Assembly (NCBI GenBank): GCA_014904985.1
Contig: MU129025.1
Coordinates: forward strand, 1-15,549
DNA from: Hydnum rufescens UP504
Taxonomy: Eukaryota > Basidiomycota > Agaricomycetes > Cantharellales > Hydnaceae
Length of the DNA stretch: 15,549 bases
Direction of reading: 5' to 3'
The position numbers and the translations under genes were made by a program. Under the pieces are notes generated by a model, which worked only from the letters and a program-made list of their open reading frames with translations, searched no databases and was not told where the DNA came from. How positions within the stretch are numbered: position 1 is the stretch's first letter; every line of letters begins with the position of its first letter. Positions 6,553 through 13,815 of the stretch are shown one piece after another.

Positions 6553-7639
6553 TTATTCTATAATGAGTGGCCCAGGTGTTGAAGGGTGCATACTTTTGAA
6601 TGGCCCAGAATGGTCACTAGAGCCAGGGATGCTCAGTGGAGTGGAACCTTTGTGAATCTGGGAGAGGAATGGATGAAGCTTGTGTGTCATGGGATCAAAG
6701 TATTCAACCTTGGGCAGTTCATTGATGGTTGCTAATCCCTCATACTATGTCAAAGTATTCAGCTGTTGGGCAGTGGAACAAATATGAGGTCTTACAATGG
6801 CAGTTGACCACATTCCAAATGCTGTTGCCATAAGATTGATACAACTGCTACTCCCAGTGGCCTATAGCACCACCTTCCTGAGTGGATCAAATGCAACCAC
6901 TTTTCATTTAGTTTGAGGGTATATTTGGCCTTCATGGTCTCAAGGACCAAGAGTTCACCCTGATGAGGAATCTGAGTTCAGGTGTCACAATCTATAGAAG
7001 TGAGATAGGAAGAGGAAGTAATGTACTTGGCCAGAACTTCCATACCCCATTCCATGCATGGATTCTGGTATGGGAGGTGGCTAGATTCCCTACAAAAACA
7101 CAGGGGACACATTAGTAGGTGTGGAATCATATGACATAGAACCATACCAGGAGGTGAAATACTTCAAGGTCAGCATCCTTTAACTTGATTATAATATTCT
7201 GTCACTTTTCTGCAATGTCTTCAGCCATTTGGTCAAATTCCTTGAGAGTCTCAATGTTCAATGCTCCTTTGGCCATAATTATAAACAAATCAGCTGGGAT
7301 GATGGTGGTATTCCTGTACAAACACTTATGAGCATCCTTCAAAGTACCATTTGAATGGGGAAACATGATCAAAGGACTCCTTGGTTGTTCCATGTCTCAC
7401 TATGCTTGGGACCAAAAGTACTGATAAGTTTGTTCCAGAAGTAGACCAAAGGCTCCTTCCCAAACATGAAATCAAAAGTTTTGCAGACCACCTCTGTTTT
7501 GACTCCAGTTGTCATTGATCTTGACTTGTGGGTTGAAGTGGCTTGCTGAGGGACATTCACAGTGAGTTGGAGTGTGACCCTCAGACTATCTTCATCATCT
7601 GTTGGCATTGTGAGGAACAGACAGTTATAGGAGATGAGC
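6553..7639 (-). pseudogene. Decayed multi-exon protein gene (MPTDDED..., unrecognised)
   Basis: Reading the minus strand, a splice acceptor with a long T-tract (TTTTTTTTTGTTTCCTCAG, ending at 7640) precedes ATG at 7608. Coding-like sequence then continues in pieces to TAA at 6553-6555. Successive stretches include TFDFMFGKEPLVYFWNKLIS, TIIPADLFIIMAKGALNIET, KLKDADLEVFHLL, NPCMEWGMEVLAKYITSSSY, LETMKAKYTLKLNEKWLHLI and VEYFDPMTHKLHPFLSQI. They are separated by a frameshift near 7370-7390, stops at ~7202 and ~6975, and a candidate 58-bp intron (7090-7147, GTATGG...CTACTAAT...TGTAG). The YFDP..HK..H motif recurs in the exon at 14053-14583. A 55-bp internal duplication places TCAAAGTATTCA at 6695 and 6750. 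Pieces of continuous protein-like sequence in one direction argue for a real but dead gene; no family is recognised. Confidence 0.5.
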
Positions 7640-8203
7640 CTGAGGAAACAAAAAAAAAATACAATACAATACAATTATGTAAGCAACATGAGTTGCCACT
7701 CATTGATAGGGCAGATGGATTACTGTAAGGGCCTTTGCAGACTCCCATATCTTCCATCTAGTGACTGATAGGTCCATAGTTTCTGAAGGAGCAGCACAGG
7801 GGAGTGCCTACCCATTGGACCATTTGCACTCTTATATGGGCACTGGATACACTTGCAGTTCAATTCATTCCAAATTGGGAAGATCAATCTGATCTGAGGA
7901 GAATTTCATTTGCAACTTTTTTCTGAGCATTCACCTTTTTGCATTGCACAGAGATTTCAAATGCTCATCCACAGATTTCTGAAATCAGCTATAACAGGGT
8001 AGAGACTATTGTTAGCACTGTGCATGGCTCCCAGTAGAACATCACAGGGCATGTACCAGGTTTACAGCAGATTTCAGTGAAGTGCAGACTGCACAAAAAA
8101 AAGTGAGTGCCTTTTCACAAGAAAAACTTGTGCCTTTTCACAAAAAGAAAGTGGTGCCTTTTCACAACATTTGCTCAGATCCAATCAATGAACTCAATTT
8201 GGG
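7640..8203. other. Region without a clear gene; ACAAT microsatellite at left
   Basis: A short (ACAAT)n run with an adjacent A9 tract lies at about 7649-7676 and forms the T-rich acceptor of the minus-strand pseudogene. From 7700 to 8090 nothing is recognisable. The right end holds three short direct repeats, listed separately. Confidence 0.45.
8108..8167. repeat. Three direct copies of TGCCTTTTCACAA
   Basis: Exact copies lie at 8108-8120, 8131-8143 and 8155-8167, spaced 23 and 24 bp with A-rich spacers. They sit ~40-100 bp before the transposase HTH frame, where Tc1-like elements often carry transposase-binding repeats. No matching repeats were found past 10591, so the terminal-repeat reading is only a guess. 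Confidence 0.6.
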
Positions 8204-8440
8204 GTGTGGGGATTTCCAAAAGCTGAAACTAAAGGTCTAACTACAAGCACTATCAATGACTTGCCCAACAGCCCCCCTCCAGCAACAATGCTGAAAGCAT
8301 ATTCAGACAACTTGAAAGCTTGCATACCTGTTCTCATTGATGCCAGAATGAGCCCAGAGGAGATTCCCCATGTCCTTGGTGTCAAGCACACTCTTGTGTA
8401 TATGACTCTCAAGCTCCACTTGGAATATGGGCTTCCCTAC
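8204..8440 (+). pseudogene. IS630/Tc1-like transposase, N-terminal HTH part
   Basis: The plus-strand frame contains a helix-turn-helix region (DNLKACIPVLIDARMSPEEI, then a PHVLGVKHTLVYMTL stretch and HLEYGLPY). This is the typical pattern of IS630-family transposases in basidiomycetes: an 'LKARIP' start, the LGVKK.LVY recognition helix, then YG.PYNP. The reading frame departs from family order after YGLPY at about 8440, where another sequence is inserted. The homologous continuation (NPAYT, then RRG...) resumes at ~9651. The coding potential upstream of residue ~30 is weak. The element is dead. Confidence 0.7.
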
Positions 8441-8735
8441 CACCTGTTGTTGGAGGGATAAATCCCCACACCATAGAAACCCCATCTGAGGCCAATTTTA
8501 CAAACAAACAAATGGACTAAACATCCATCCTGTCCTCAATTTTTAAACTGTTCATTCATTGGAGAAACAGTCCAAATTCTATATGTCTGAAACCCATCAT
8601 TCCATGGCATTACTTTGCTGTAAGGGCAAGGAATTGTGATTATGTAATGACATGGACTGTGCCTGGCCTTTTTTCTGGACCTGTGGACCCATCACATGAT
8701 CCAAAAAGGAATTATGTCACTCTAAAGGAGTATTT

Positions 8736-9022
8736 TTCAAATTTCTCTGTCATTTTTGATCAGATCGACTCGGAACGACAGCACCCAGAAATATATGAAT
8801 TGTACCTATCTAATGGTACCAAACACGAAATGAATGAATCAAAAATGCGGTCCCTGTACCATTATCTTTTCATGATTCACACTCTGAAGGAGTATTTCTT
8901 GATTTTCAAAGCCAGTTCTTATCCAATTCATTTGTGAATACCACACCCTGAAAGCTGTTAAAAATTTTCATCAAATGGTACCAAGGAAAAAGTGATCGGA
9001 TAGGAACTCCATTTTTCACAAG
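8736..9022 (+). repeat. Two 160-bp-type modules (units d and e)
   Basis: Anchors match the array at 12236-12700 with identical internal spacing. In unit d, CTCTGTCA is at 8745, AGAAAT at 8787, GGTACC at 8815 and ATGCGGTC at 8845. In unit e, TGAAAG is at 8949, GGTACC at 8977 and ATCGGAT at 8995. The AGAAA-to-GGTACC distance is 28 bp in both and in the other array. Unit spacing here is 162 bp. An open frame of ~96 codons across this segment is probably incidental, since 160 is not a multiple of three. Confidence 0.7.
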
Positions 9023-9310
9023 ACAACTCCCTCCTCATGACTCCCCCCTTGCTCCACCAACACAAATGACAAATTAGTTCTGGCTCTCTTGATTCTGATG
9101 CAAAGGGAACTCAGGGTGACCTCTTCCACCATTCCTTAAGGGAATCTATCCAGTTTCAAAGGAGGAATGGCTTGTAAAGTGTTTTTTCCGCTTTTTGACT
9201 TGATTCTTCAATATCTCCACCAGTTTTGAAGCTTTTAGCTTCATTTCTTTTTCATTATGCTTCCCTTATCTCTGCTTTTCTTCTGGAATGTTTAATTGTG
9301 GTCTGGAATG

Positions 9311-9318
9311 TATATAAA
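9311..9318 (+). promoter_or_regulatory. TATA box in the insertion
   Basis: TATATAAAGG, preceded by two TCTGGAATGT copies (ending just before the box) and followed ~35 bp on by a T/C-rich tract. This arrangement is consistent with an LTR or fungal Pol II promoter read on the plus strand. Confidence 0.45.
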
Positions 9319-9650
9319 GGGGAGGGAGCATGTAAATAGTTGGTTTTTCCCCCTATCACAGTTTGAGGCACTGAAGTATTGCCACTGTCTGGAGGATATT
9401 TCCCACTTGTCAAGACTGTGTACAGCCACATTAAGACTGAATAGTCAAGAGGAAAAATTCAAGGTGTGGCCTTGACATCTTTATTTTGTGACACTGATCC
9501 ATTCCCTTGAGCAATCACTGTTCATTGGGATTTTCTATTATCCAAAAAGACCTTCATTTTCCCAGACCTGAATATTCAAATTGTCCCCATGGCTCCCTTC
9601 ATTGGTCCTCTCCTCAACAATGTGGACAGTAGTTGGATTGGTTCTTAACA

Positions 9651-10591
9651 ATCCTGCTTACACCATATTGTGCTAGGAGGGGCTGCCATTGCATTCTGAG
9701 CCATGCTGATGTTGGATTCATTGATTCACTTCTTGAACATGATCACACCCTGTACCTCAATAAAATATGAGACTGGCTTGCTATGGAACATGATGTCTAC
9801 ATCTCTATCAGTACCATCAAGTGTACTCTCAATCATTTATGTCTTTCACACAAGGGAACCTCTTCTTCAGTGAAGGAGAAAATGAACTGCTTTGCACTGC
9901 CTTTCTCCTAAGAATGGCTGAGGTTGTGACAAACCCTGACATGCTTCTCTGTACAGATGAGAGCTTGGAAAATGATAGGATGGTTGTGCAATGTTGGGCT
10001 ATTCCCAAATTGGTGTCCAGTGGGTCCAGTGATCCACACAGGGTCCTTTGTTCAAGGCAAACAGTATTTGATATTACCACTCCTGACCATTGACAGATAC
10101 ATCACACATGATATTGTGGAGGATTCAGTCACAGCATAAATCTTCAAAGCATTTCTATGTGAGCAAGTAGTGAGGATTGTTCTTTGGCTTCCTAGTCATT
10201 TATTAATATCTAAGCTACTAGGCTCCCTAATGCTGCCATATCCTGGGCCTGATAGTGTCTTGCTCCTCAATAACTGTTCTATCCATCACAGGCTGGCTGT
10301 TTGCCAGATTATTGAACATGAAGTAGGTGTGTAAATAGTGATCCTAGTATGCCATTCATTGTCTTCAAATCTTCTCTATATATTCTAGGAGGGATTCTTG
10401 TGTATTTGCTACCCTATTCACCAGATTATAATCCAATTGAGCAATCCTTCTCCTCACTGAAGGGCTGGCTTCAGTGGAATTATATTCATGATGTTAATAA
10501 AGATGCACCACTGACCTTCCTACACCTGGCATGTGATTCTATTACTGCAGAAAAGGCCCAAGGCTGGTATCAGGGAGCTGGATATATGTAA
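9651..10591 (+). pseudogene. IS630/Tc1-like transposase, catalytic DDE part
   Basis: After the insertion, coding sequence resumes with a leucine-rich linker (DVGFIDSLLEHDHTLYLNKI, then a VYISISTIK stretch). The DDE core follows: VTNPDMLLCTDE (first Asp codon 9956-9958), QGKQYLILPLLTIDRYITHD, PYPGPDSVLLLNNCSIHH, and LLPYSPDYNPIEQSFSSLK (Glu codon 10439-10441). The second catalytic position reads Asn (AAT 10269-10271), where relatives have Asp in DNCSIHH. Frameshifts separate the blocks near 9880-9960 and an in-frame stop lies near 9766. Two candidate introns fit: 10170-10221 (GTGAGG...ACTAG) and 10327-10388 (GTGTGT...TTCTAG). The second restores phase exactly and puts 36 codons between the second and third catalytic positions. 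The final stop is at 10589-10591. The enzyme cannot be functional. Confidence 0.85.
10327..10388 (+). other. Spliceosomal intron in the transposase
   Basis: A 62-bp segment GTGTGTAAAT...TATTCTAG interrupts the codon for Gly between EHEV and GILVYLLPY. Removing it rejoins the family-typical order (…NCSIHH … PYSPD.NPIE). The donor is weak (GTGTGT), but the acceptor and phase agree. Confidence 0.6.
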
Positions 10592-10708
10592 TCACACCAA
10601 AATAAATAGATCAATCATTTTCCATGAATAAATACTAGCCAAGTATGTACAATTTTCAGTGAGTAAATTAGTAATGAGTGGTATAGGATTGGTTGGAGAG
10701 TAGAAATG

Positions 10709-11527
10709 CTAGTGAATGGGATTATTATGATGAGGGACATCAATCCACACACCATCTGTGCCCTGCATCACATATGTGTCACCTTGATTGCATGTATCTT
10801 CCTGTGCACCAACAAGGGTTTCATCCTCTTCAAGAAGGCCATGGGTGATTACACCATCTGCATCTATACACCTACCATCTGGAATCATCCAACAGTATGT
10901 CCTATATGCACCACCTTCAGCATACTGGTGCTCAACTGTGACCCATCCATCATCATCATCAACTTTGGTGGGACTGGCATTTCTGTGTTCAGGAGGGGCT
11001 GAAAATGGATTGGATGGAGAGGAGCTCCCCTTAGAAATGTCAACTTGAGTGATAGGGCTTGGACCTGGGGACAGTTCTGAGTGGATGTGACCTTGTGACA
11101 AATCAGAGATGCCAGCAGCCATGGGATTGGCACTAGCTCCTTTGGGAATGAAAGGATGTGTGGTGTGATACTGAAGGGGCAAAATTGCTGGTTGTCCAGT
11201 CAATTGTGTGGAGGGGAGATGAGTCTGATACTTCCAGTAGGCAGCACAGGCCTGGAAAAAGTGTGAAATAGATGCAGGCTTCAACAATGGAAGCAGCTCC
11301 ATCAGCAGAGCATCCCCAATATCAGGGATTGTGTTATCTGGGTAAACCTCATTTTCCAGCATTTCCTGCCCAAATTCATGACTGTAGGGGTGGCCTACCA
11401 TTTTTGCCCATGTAAGGAATGCCGGGATGTTGCCTGCCTGCCTAACTGGTCCCAGTGTACTTGGAGAAGAGCCCAGGCCTGCTGTTGGGCCTGATTGTGG
11501 AGTCATAGGAGGTTGTGTATGGGACAT
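10709..11527 (-). CDS. 272-residue hypothetical protein with YPD domain
   Basis: This is the longest intact frame in the window, ATG at 11527 to a stop near 10709. Residues 1-30 are Ser/Pro/Gly-rich and probably disordered. Residues ~34-100 form a compact, probably helical domain (AFLTWAKMVGHPYSHEFGQE, then VYPDNTIPDIGDALLMELLP, and ASISHFFQACAAYW). A Pro/Ser/His-rich linker (~101-190) leads to an acidic tract (KVDDDDGW at ~192-199). The C-terminal ~70 residues are rich in Trp, Tyr, Cys and acidic residues. The domain at 34-98 is shared with the fragment at 5346-5576. No catalytic motif or known family is recognised. The frame contains about one CpG in 819 bp, yet has no stop, so it is either young, selected or lucky. 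It lies just downstream (minus strand) of heptad array 1 and beside a transposon, suggesting a repeat-carried gene. Confidence 0.5.
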   Translation of the reverse strand: MSHTQPPMTPQSGPTAGLGSSPSTLGPVRQAGNIPAFLTWAKMVGHPYSHEFGQEMLENEVYPDNTIPDIGDALLMELLPLLKPASISHFFQACAAYWKYQTHLPSTQLTGQPAILPLQYHTTHPFIPKGASANPMAAGISDLSQGHIHSELSPGPSPITQVDISKGSSSPSNPFSAPPEHRNASPTKVDDDDGWVTVEHQYAEGGAYRTYCWMIPDGRCIDADGVITHGLLEEDETLVGAQEDTCNQGDTYVMQGTDGVWIDVPHHNNPIH

Positions 11528-11636
11528 GATTGGCTGGGACAGAAAATGTGAGTGGTGTGATGGAAATCACCAGAGCAGTGGCTGTGACTGCAATGAAAGT
11601 GGCTGCAACAGTGAGGAGTATGGCGGCAGTGACCAT

Positions 11637-11866
11637 GAAGAATTCAACCATGACTGTGAAGAATTCAACTGCAAGTGTGAAGAGTCCAACCATGAGTGCA
11701 AAGAATCCAACCACAGGTGCAAAGAATCCAGCTATGAGTGCAAAGAATCCAACCACAGGTGTGAAGAATCCAGCCATGACTGCAAAGGATCCAACTGCAA
11801 GTGCAAAGAATCCAACTGTGAGTGCAAAGAATCCAACCACCAGTGCAAAGAATCCAGCATGACTGT
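11637..11866 (-). repeat. 21-bp minisatellite array 1 (11 units, heptad-coding)
   Basis: Eleven tandem units of 21 bp, the last shortened by one base, with plus-strand consensus (G/A)AAGAATCCAAC followed by a variable NNNNAGTG(C/T). Because 21 is divisible by three, every frame can stay open across it. On the minus strand one frame reads LDSLHSQ-type heptads, another VGFFAL(A/T) heptads; the plus strand reads CKESNHR or AKNPTTS heptads. The first minus-strand frame is favoured because array 2 is entered in that same phase from a coding-like exon. Confidence 0.9.
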
Positions 11867-12184
11867 TGTTAATTCGGTAGAGTCCGAATTAGGTTTGGGG
11901 TGATTAAACAGTCCTGGCAGGGGTTCCGGATTGGGCTTTGGTCCATGTCTACCTTCGACAGGATTGCGTGTTAGTTCGAAGGTGGGGTCCGGGAACGAAC
12001 TAGGATGGGTCTTTAGATGTAGGTCTGTAGGTCCGGGTTTTGCCATGACATTAGAAATAAGAGTAAAGTTCTGTGGTAAGGTCACGTAGTGCGAGAATCG
12101 CAGTGTACTGTTCCAGTACACTGCGGTGTGGAAGATAAAAACATCCAGTATCAGAAAAAGCGAAATTACACAACTTCCAGCCAT
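11732..12184 (-). pseudogene. Putative signal-anchored coiled-coil protein, prematurely stopped
   Basis: The minus-strand frame starts at ATG 12184 with a hydrophobic N-terminus (SCVISLFLILDVFIFHTAVY, residues ~4-23) that fits a signal peptide or anchor. A Pro/Asn-rich linker of ~85 residues follows (including PKPNPEPLPG), then leucine heptads (LDSLHWW, LDSLHSQ, LDSLHLQ, LDPLQSW, LDSSHLW). A TAG at 11732-11734, where sibling repeats have TGG, ends it; the same phase continues with five further heptads beyond. The first part lies in CpG-rich sequence and the array in CpG-free sequence, so the frame spans a composition boundary. It could be a real gene recently broken, or a chance fusion of an N-terminal frame with the array. 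The 160-bp modules sit just upstream. Confidence 0.35.
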
Positions 12185-12776
12185 TGGACAATCACATGAC
12201 TGATTATGAGATTAATTACGGCTACGCACAGAAATGAAATTCGTTTTATAACTCCGTCAGTTTTGATCGGAGAGGTACGCCCATATAACCCTTAGAAAGC
12301 TACGATTCACACCTTTCGAACGGTACCAAACACAAGTTGAACGGACCAAAACTGCACTCTCCAGGCCAATTTTATTATTAAAATCCAGGATTTCCAGTAA
12401 AAAACGAATACCTCCATCAGTTCGCATTAAATACTCTCGGAACAACCGCGCCTAGAAAGATATAAAAAATCCGCATCCAACGGTACTGAGCACGCGAAGA
12501 ACAGATTAAAACTGAACTCTACAGAACGATATTACTATCAGAATTAACACCCATCAGTAAAAAACGAATTTCTCCGTCAGTTTACACCAGATCTGCTCGG
12601 AACCATCGCTCCCAGAAAGCTGTTAAAAATCCGCATTGAATGATACCAAGCACGCCTATTACGGATACAAACTGCTGTCTCTGCATCGAATCCCACACCA
12701 TGCACTTGTTCCTTTTATTAACCAGTAACAAAAACACCTTAACCACTGGACTATGCTCAGATTAATCTCCAGAACC
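11871..12776. other. CpG-rich block in a CpG-depleted window
   Basis: By hand I count about 42 CpG between 11871 and 12700, against about one in the 819 bp of the frame at 10709-11527. The left boundary is abrupt at the end of the 21-bp array and begins with the small inverted repeat AATTCGG/CCGAATT (11871-11877 / 11884-11890). The block holds the N-terminal part of the minus-strand frame ending at 12184 and the 160-bp modules. It looks like a younger insertion, or sequence protected from methylation-driven decay. Confidence 0.75.
12236..12700 (+). repeat. Three diverged 160-bp modules with exact spacing (units a, b, c)
   Basis: Four anchors recur at exactly 160-bp steps with no net indel. 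CTCC(G/A)TCAG is at 12252, 12412 and 12572. AGAAAG is at 12294, 12454 and 12614. G(G/A)TAC is at 12322, 12482 and 12642. ACTG...(C/G)TCT is at 12351, 12511 and 12671. (C/T)CAGTAAAAAACGAAT precedes units b and c. Between anchors the units differ substantially. A degenerate trace (GAAGATAAAAACATCC) lies before unit a near 12131, and CCAGTAACAAAAACACC follows unit c near 12722. I do not recognise the module. Confidence 0.8.
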
Positions 12777-12832
12777 CGGAGATGTCCTTTAATTTCGCTT
12801 CCCATGAGCCCCAAAACACATCACAAGATGAG

Positions 12833-13037
12833 TGACATCATGCTCCAACCACTCCACAAGCTCAGCAAATTAGTGACATCATTCCCTTTATGAATCCTTT
12901 TGTTCTCTTTATGAATGACATCACTATGACTTCACTATGACATCACACTCTATGGATGACTCAGCTATGACCGCATTATGACATCATTTCTTTATTACTC
13001 TTTTGTTCTACTCCACTATGACTCCCCCATGACATCA
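12833..13037 (+). promoter_or_regulatory. Six TGACATCA (ATF/CREB-like) sites upstream of a TATA box
   Basis: Exact TGACATCA occurs at 12833, 12874, 12916, 12938, 12979 and 13030. TGACTTCA lies at 12927 and an AP-1-like TGACTCAG at 12957. Spacings of 41, 42, 22, 41 and 51 bp place several sites on similar helical faces. TGACATCA is one CpG-deamination step from the canonical bZIP palindrome TGACGTCA. TTTATTACTCTTTTGTTCT is also duplicated at 12991-13009 and 13053-13071. A bZIP-responsive enhancer is a reasonable inference. Confidence 0.55.
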
Positions 13038-13100
13038 CTATGATCTCATAGCTTTATTACTCTTTTGTTCTTGCTCCATGCACAGCCACCTTCAGATAGG

Positions 13101-13108
13101 TATATAAG
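13101..13108 (+). promoter_or_regulatory. TATA box of the LTR-like block
   Basis: TATATAAG lies 64 bp after the last TGACATCA and ~25 bp before a C7 run with pyrimidine-rich flanks, as expected for a plus-strand Pol II start. Confidence 0.55.
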
Positions 13109-13364
13109 CTAGCAGATTTTCTTGTTCCCCCCCATCTCCTCACTCTGGAAATGAACCACTGTCAACTACTGTCTACCATTCTGCTTAATATCTAAAGAAC
13201 TGTCTATCTAAAGCCATCTGGAGCTAAGTCATCTTCAAGGTTGTTGAGACCAAGCTACTGGAAGCCATCTACACGAAATACTGAAGCCAAGGATAGTTGC
13301 AGAACCTAAGGTTAGAGTTGCTGGACATCCAGGGAAAAGGTAAGCATAACAAAAGTACGAGTCA

Positions 13365-13815
13365 GGGAAGAAGATTGAAGCATACTAACCAAACTAACCA
13401 AGCGCTGACCATTCTATAGCCCACAGATATCCGCATTTTGACTAGGAGGACGTAAACAAGGACACACAAATATAAGTAAACGAACAAACGCAACACAAAC
13501 ACATATAAGCCTTTCCACAAGCATCCCAGACGTATAAGCCTTCCTATAAGCATCCTCCACATATAAGCCTTTCTATAAGCATTCCATACGATGTATAAGC
13601 CTTCTTATAAGCATCTACGATATATCATTGACTATTGCTAGTCCATATCACATTCCATTCTCCAATAAACACATACATATCTTGCAGAGAGTGATCAACC
13701 ATCGAAGCGAACCAACCCATTTGAATAAACAGAAACACAGTCTCCTATCTACACACTGGCTGAACCAGATTTTGATTTGACAGTCATTGGAGCTCCTAAC
13801 CCTTCTTCTATAGCG
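13365..13815 (+). repeat. LTR-like repeat, copy 2 (CpG-preserved)
   Basis: This is the homolog of 2121-2515 that retains CpG at positions where copy 1 has TpG/CpA. It is longer mainly because of an expanded TATAAGCC subrepeat. Homology ends shortly after GGAGCTCCTAACC. Confidence 0.8.
13504..13620 (+). repeat. TATAAGCC variable-number repeat, four units
   Basis: Units TATAAGCCTTYCNNNNAAGCAT start at 13504, 13533, 13562 and 13594 (steps 29, 29, 32). The equivalent place in copy 1 (2265 and 2296) has two units. The number therefore changes between copies of the same repeat. Confidence 0.8.

Larger units (their letters stand above)
8441..9650 (+). mobile_element. ~1.2-kb insertion inside the transposase (LTR-like)
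   Basis: The transposase reads YGLPY up to ~8440 and NPAYT from ~9651, so the intervening 1.2 kb is foreign to it. It is far longer than the ~50-60-bp introns elsewhere in the gene. It can be read as starting TGTTGTTGG (8445) and ending TTCTTAACA (9650), with a TATA box at 9311-9318, consistent with a solo LTR. Exact ends and target duplication are not clear (CCACC left, ATCCT right, or a mutated TACCA/TAACA pair). It carries two 160-bp modules also found at 12.2-12.7 kb. No protein was recognised inside. Confidence 0.45.
12783..13782 (+). mobile_element. LTR-like promoter block (boundaries inferred)
   Basis: The block can be read as starting TGTCC (12783) and ending TTTGACA (13782), with matching TGTC...GACA ends. 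It contains a U3-like region with six TGACATCA sites, a TATA box (TATATAAG, 13101-13108), a C-rich leader, and a U5-like part shared with 2121-2515. Downstream TTGGAGCTCC could be a primer-binding region, but I cannot assign a tRNA. The left boundary may lie further upstream and include the 160-bp modules. No reverse transcriptase or integrase is present in the window. Confidence 0.4.

Noticed and set aside
8647..8937. 96-codon plus-strand frame across the 160-bp modules
   Set aside because: Module length is not a multiple of three and the other array has no matching frame, so coding is unlikely.
11427..11903. Plus-strand cysteine-rich frame (CKESNHR repeats) as a metal-binding protein
   Set aside because: It is the complementary reading of the 21-bp array. 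Array 2 is entered from a coding-like exon only in the minus-strand heptad phase, and no plus-strand exon supports this frame.
13343..13783. A long leader intron from GTAAGC to TTTGACAG
   Set aside because: Both splice-like ends exist, but the same 3' end fits an LTR terminus and no flanking exon was identified.
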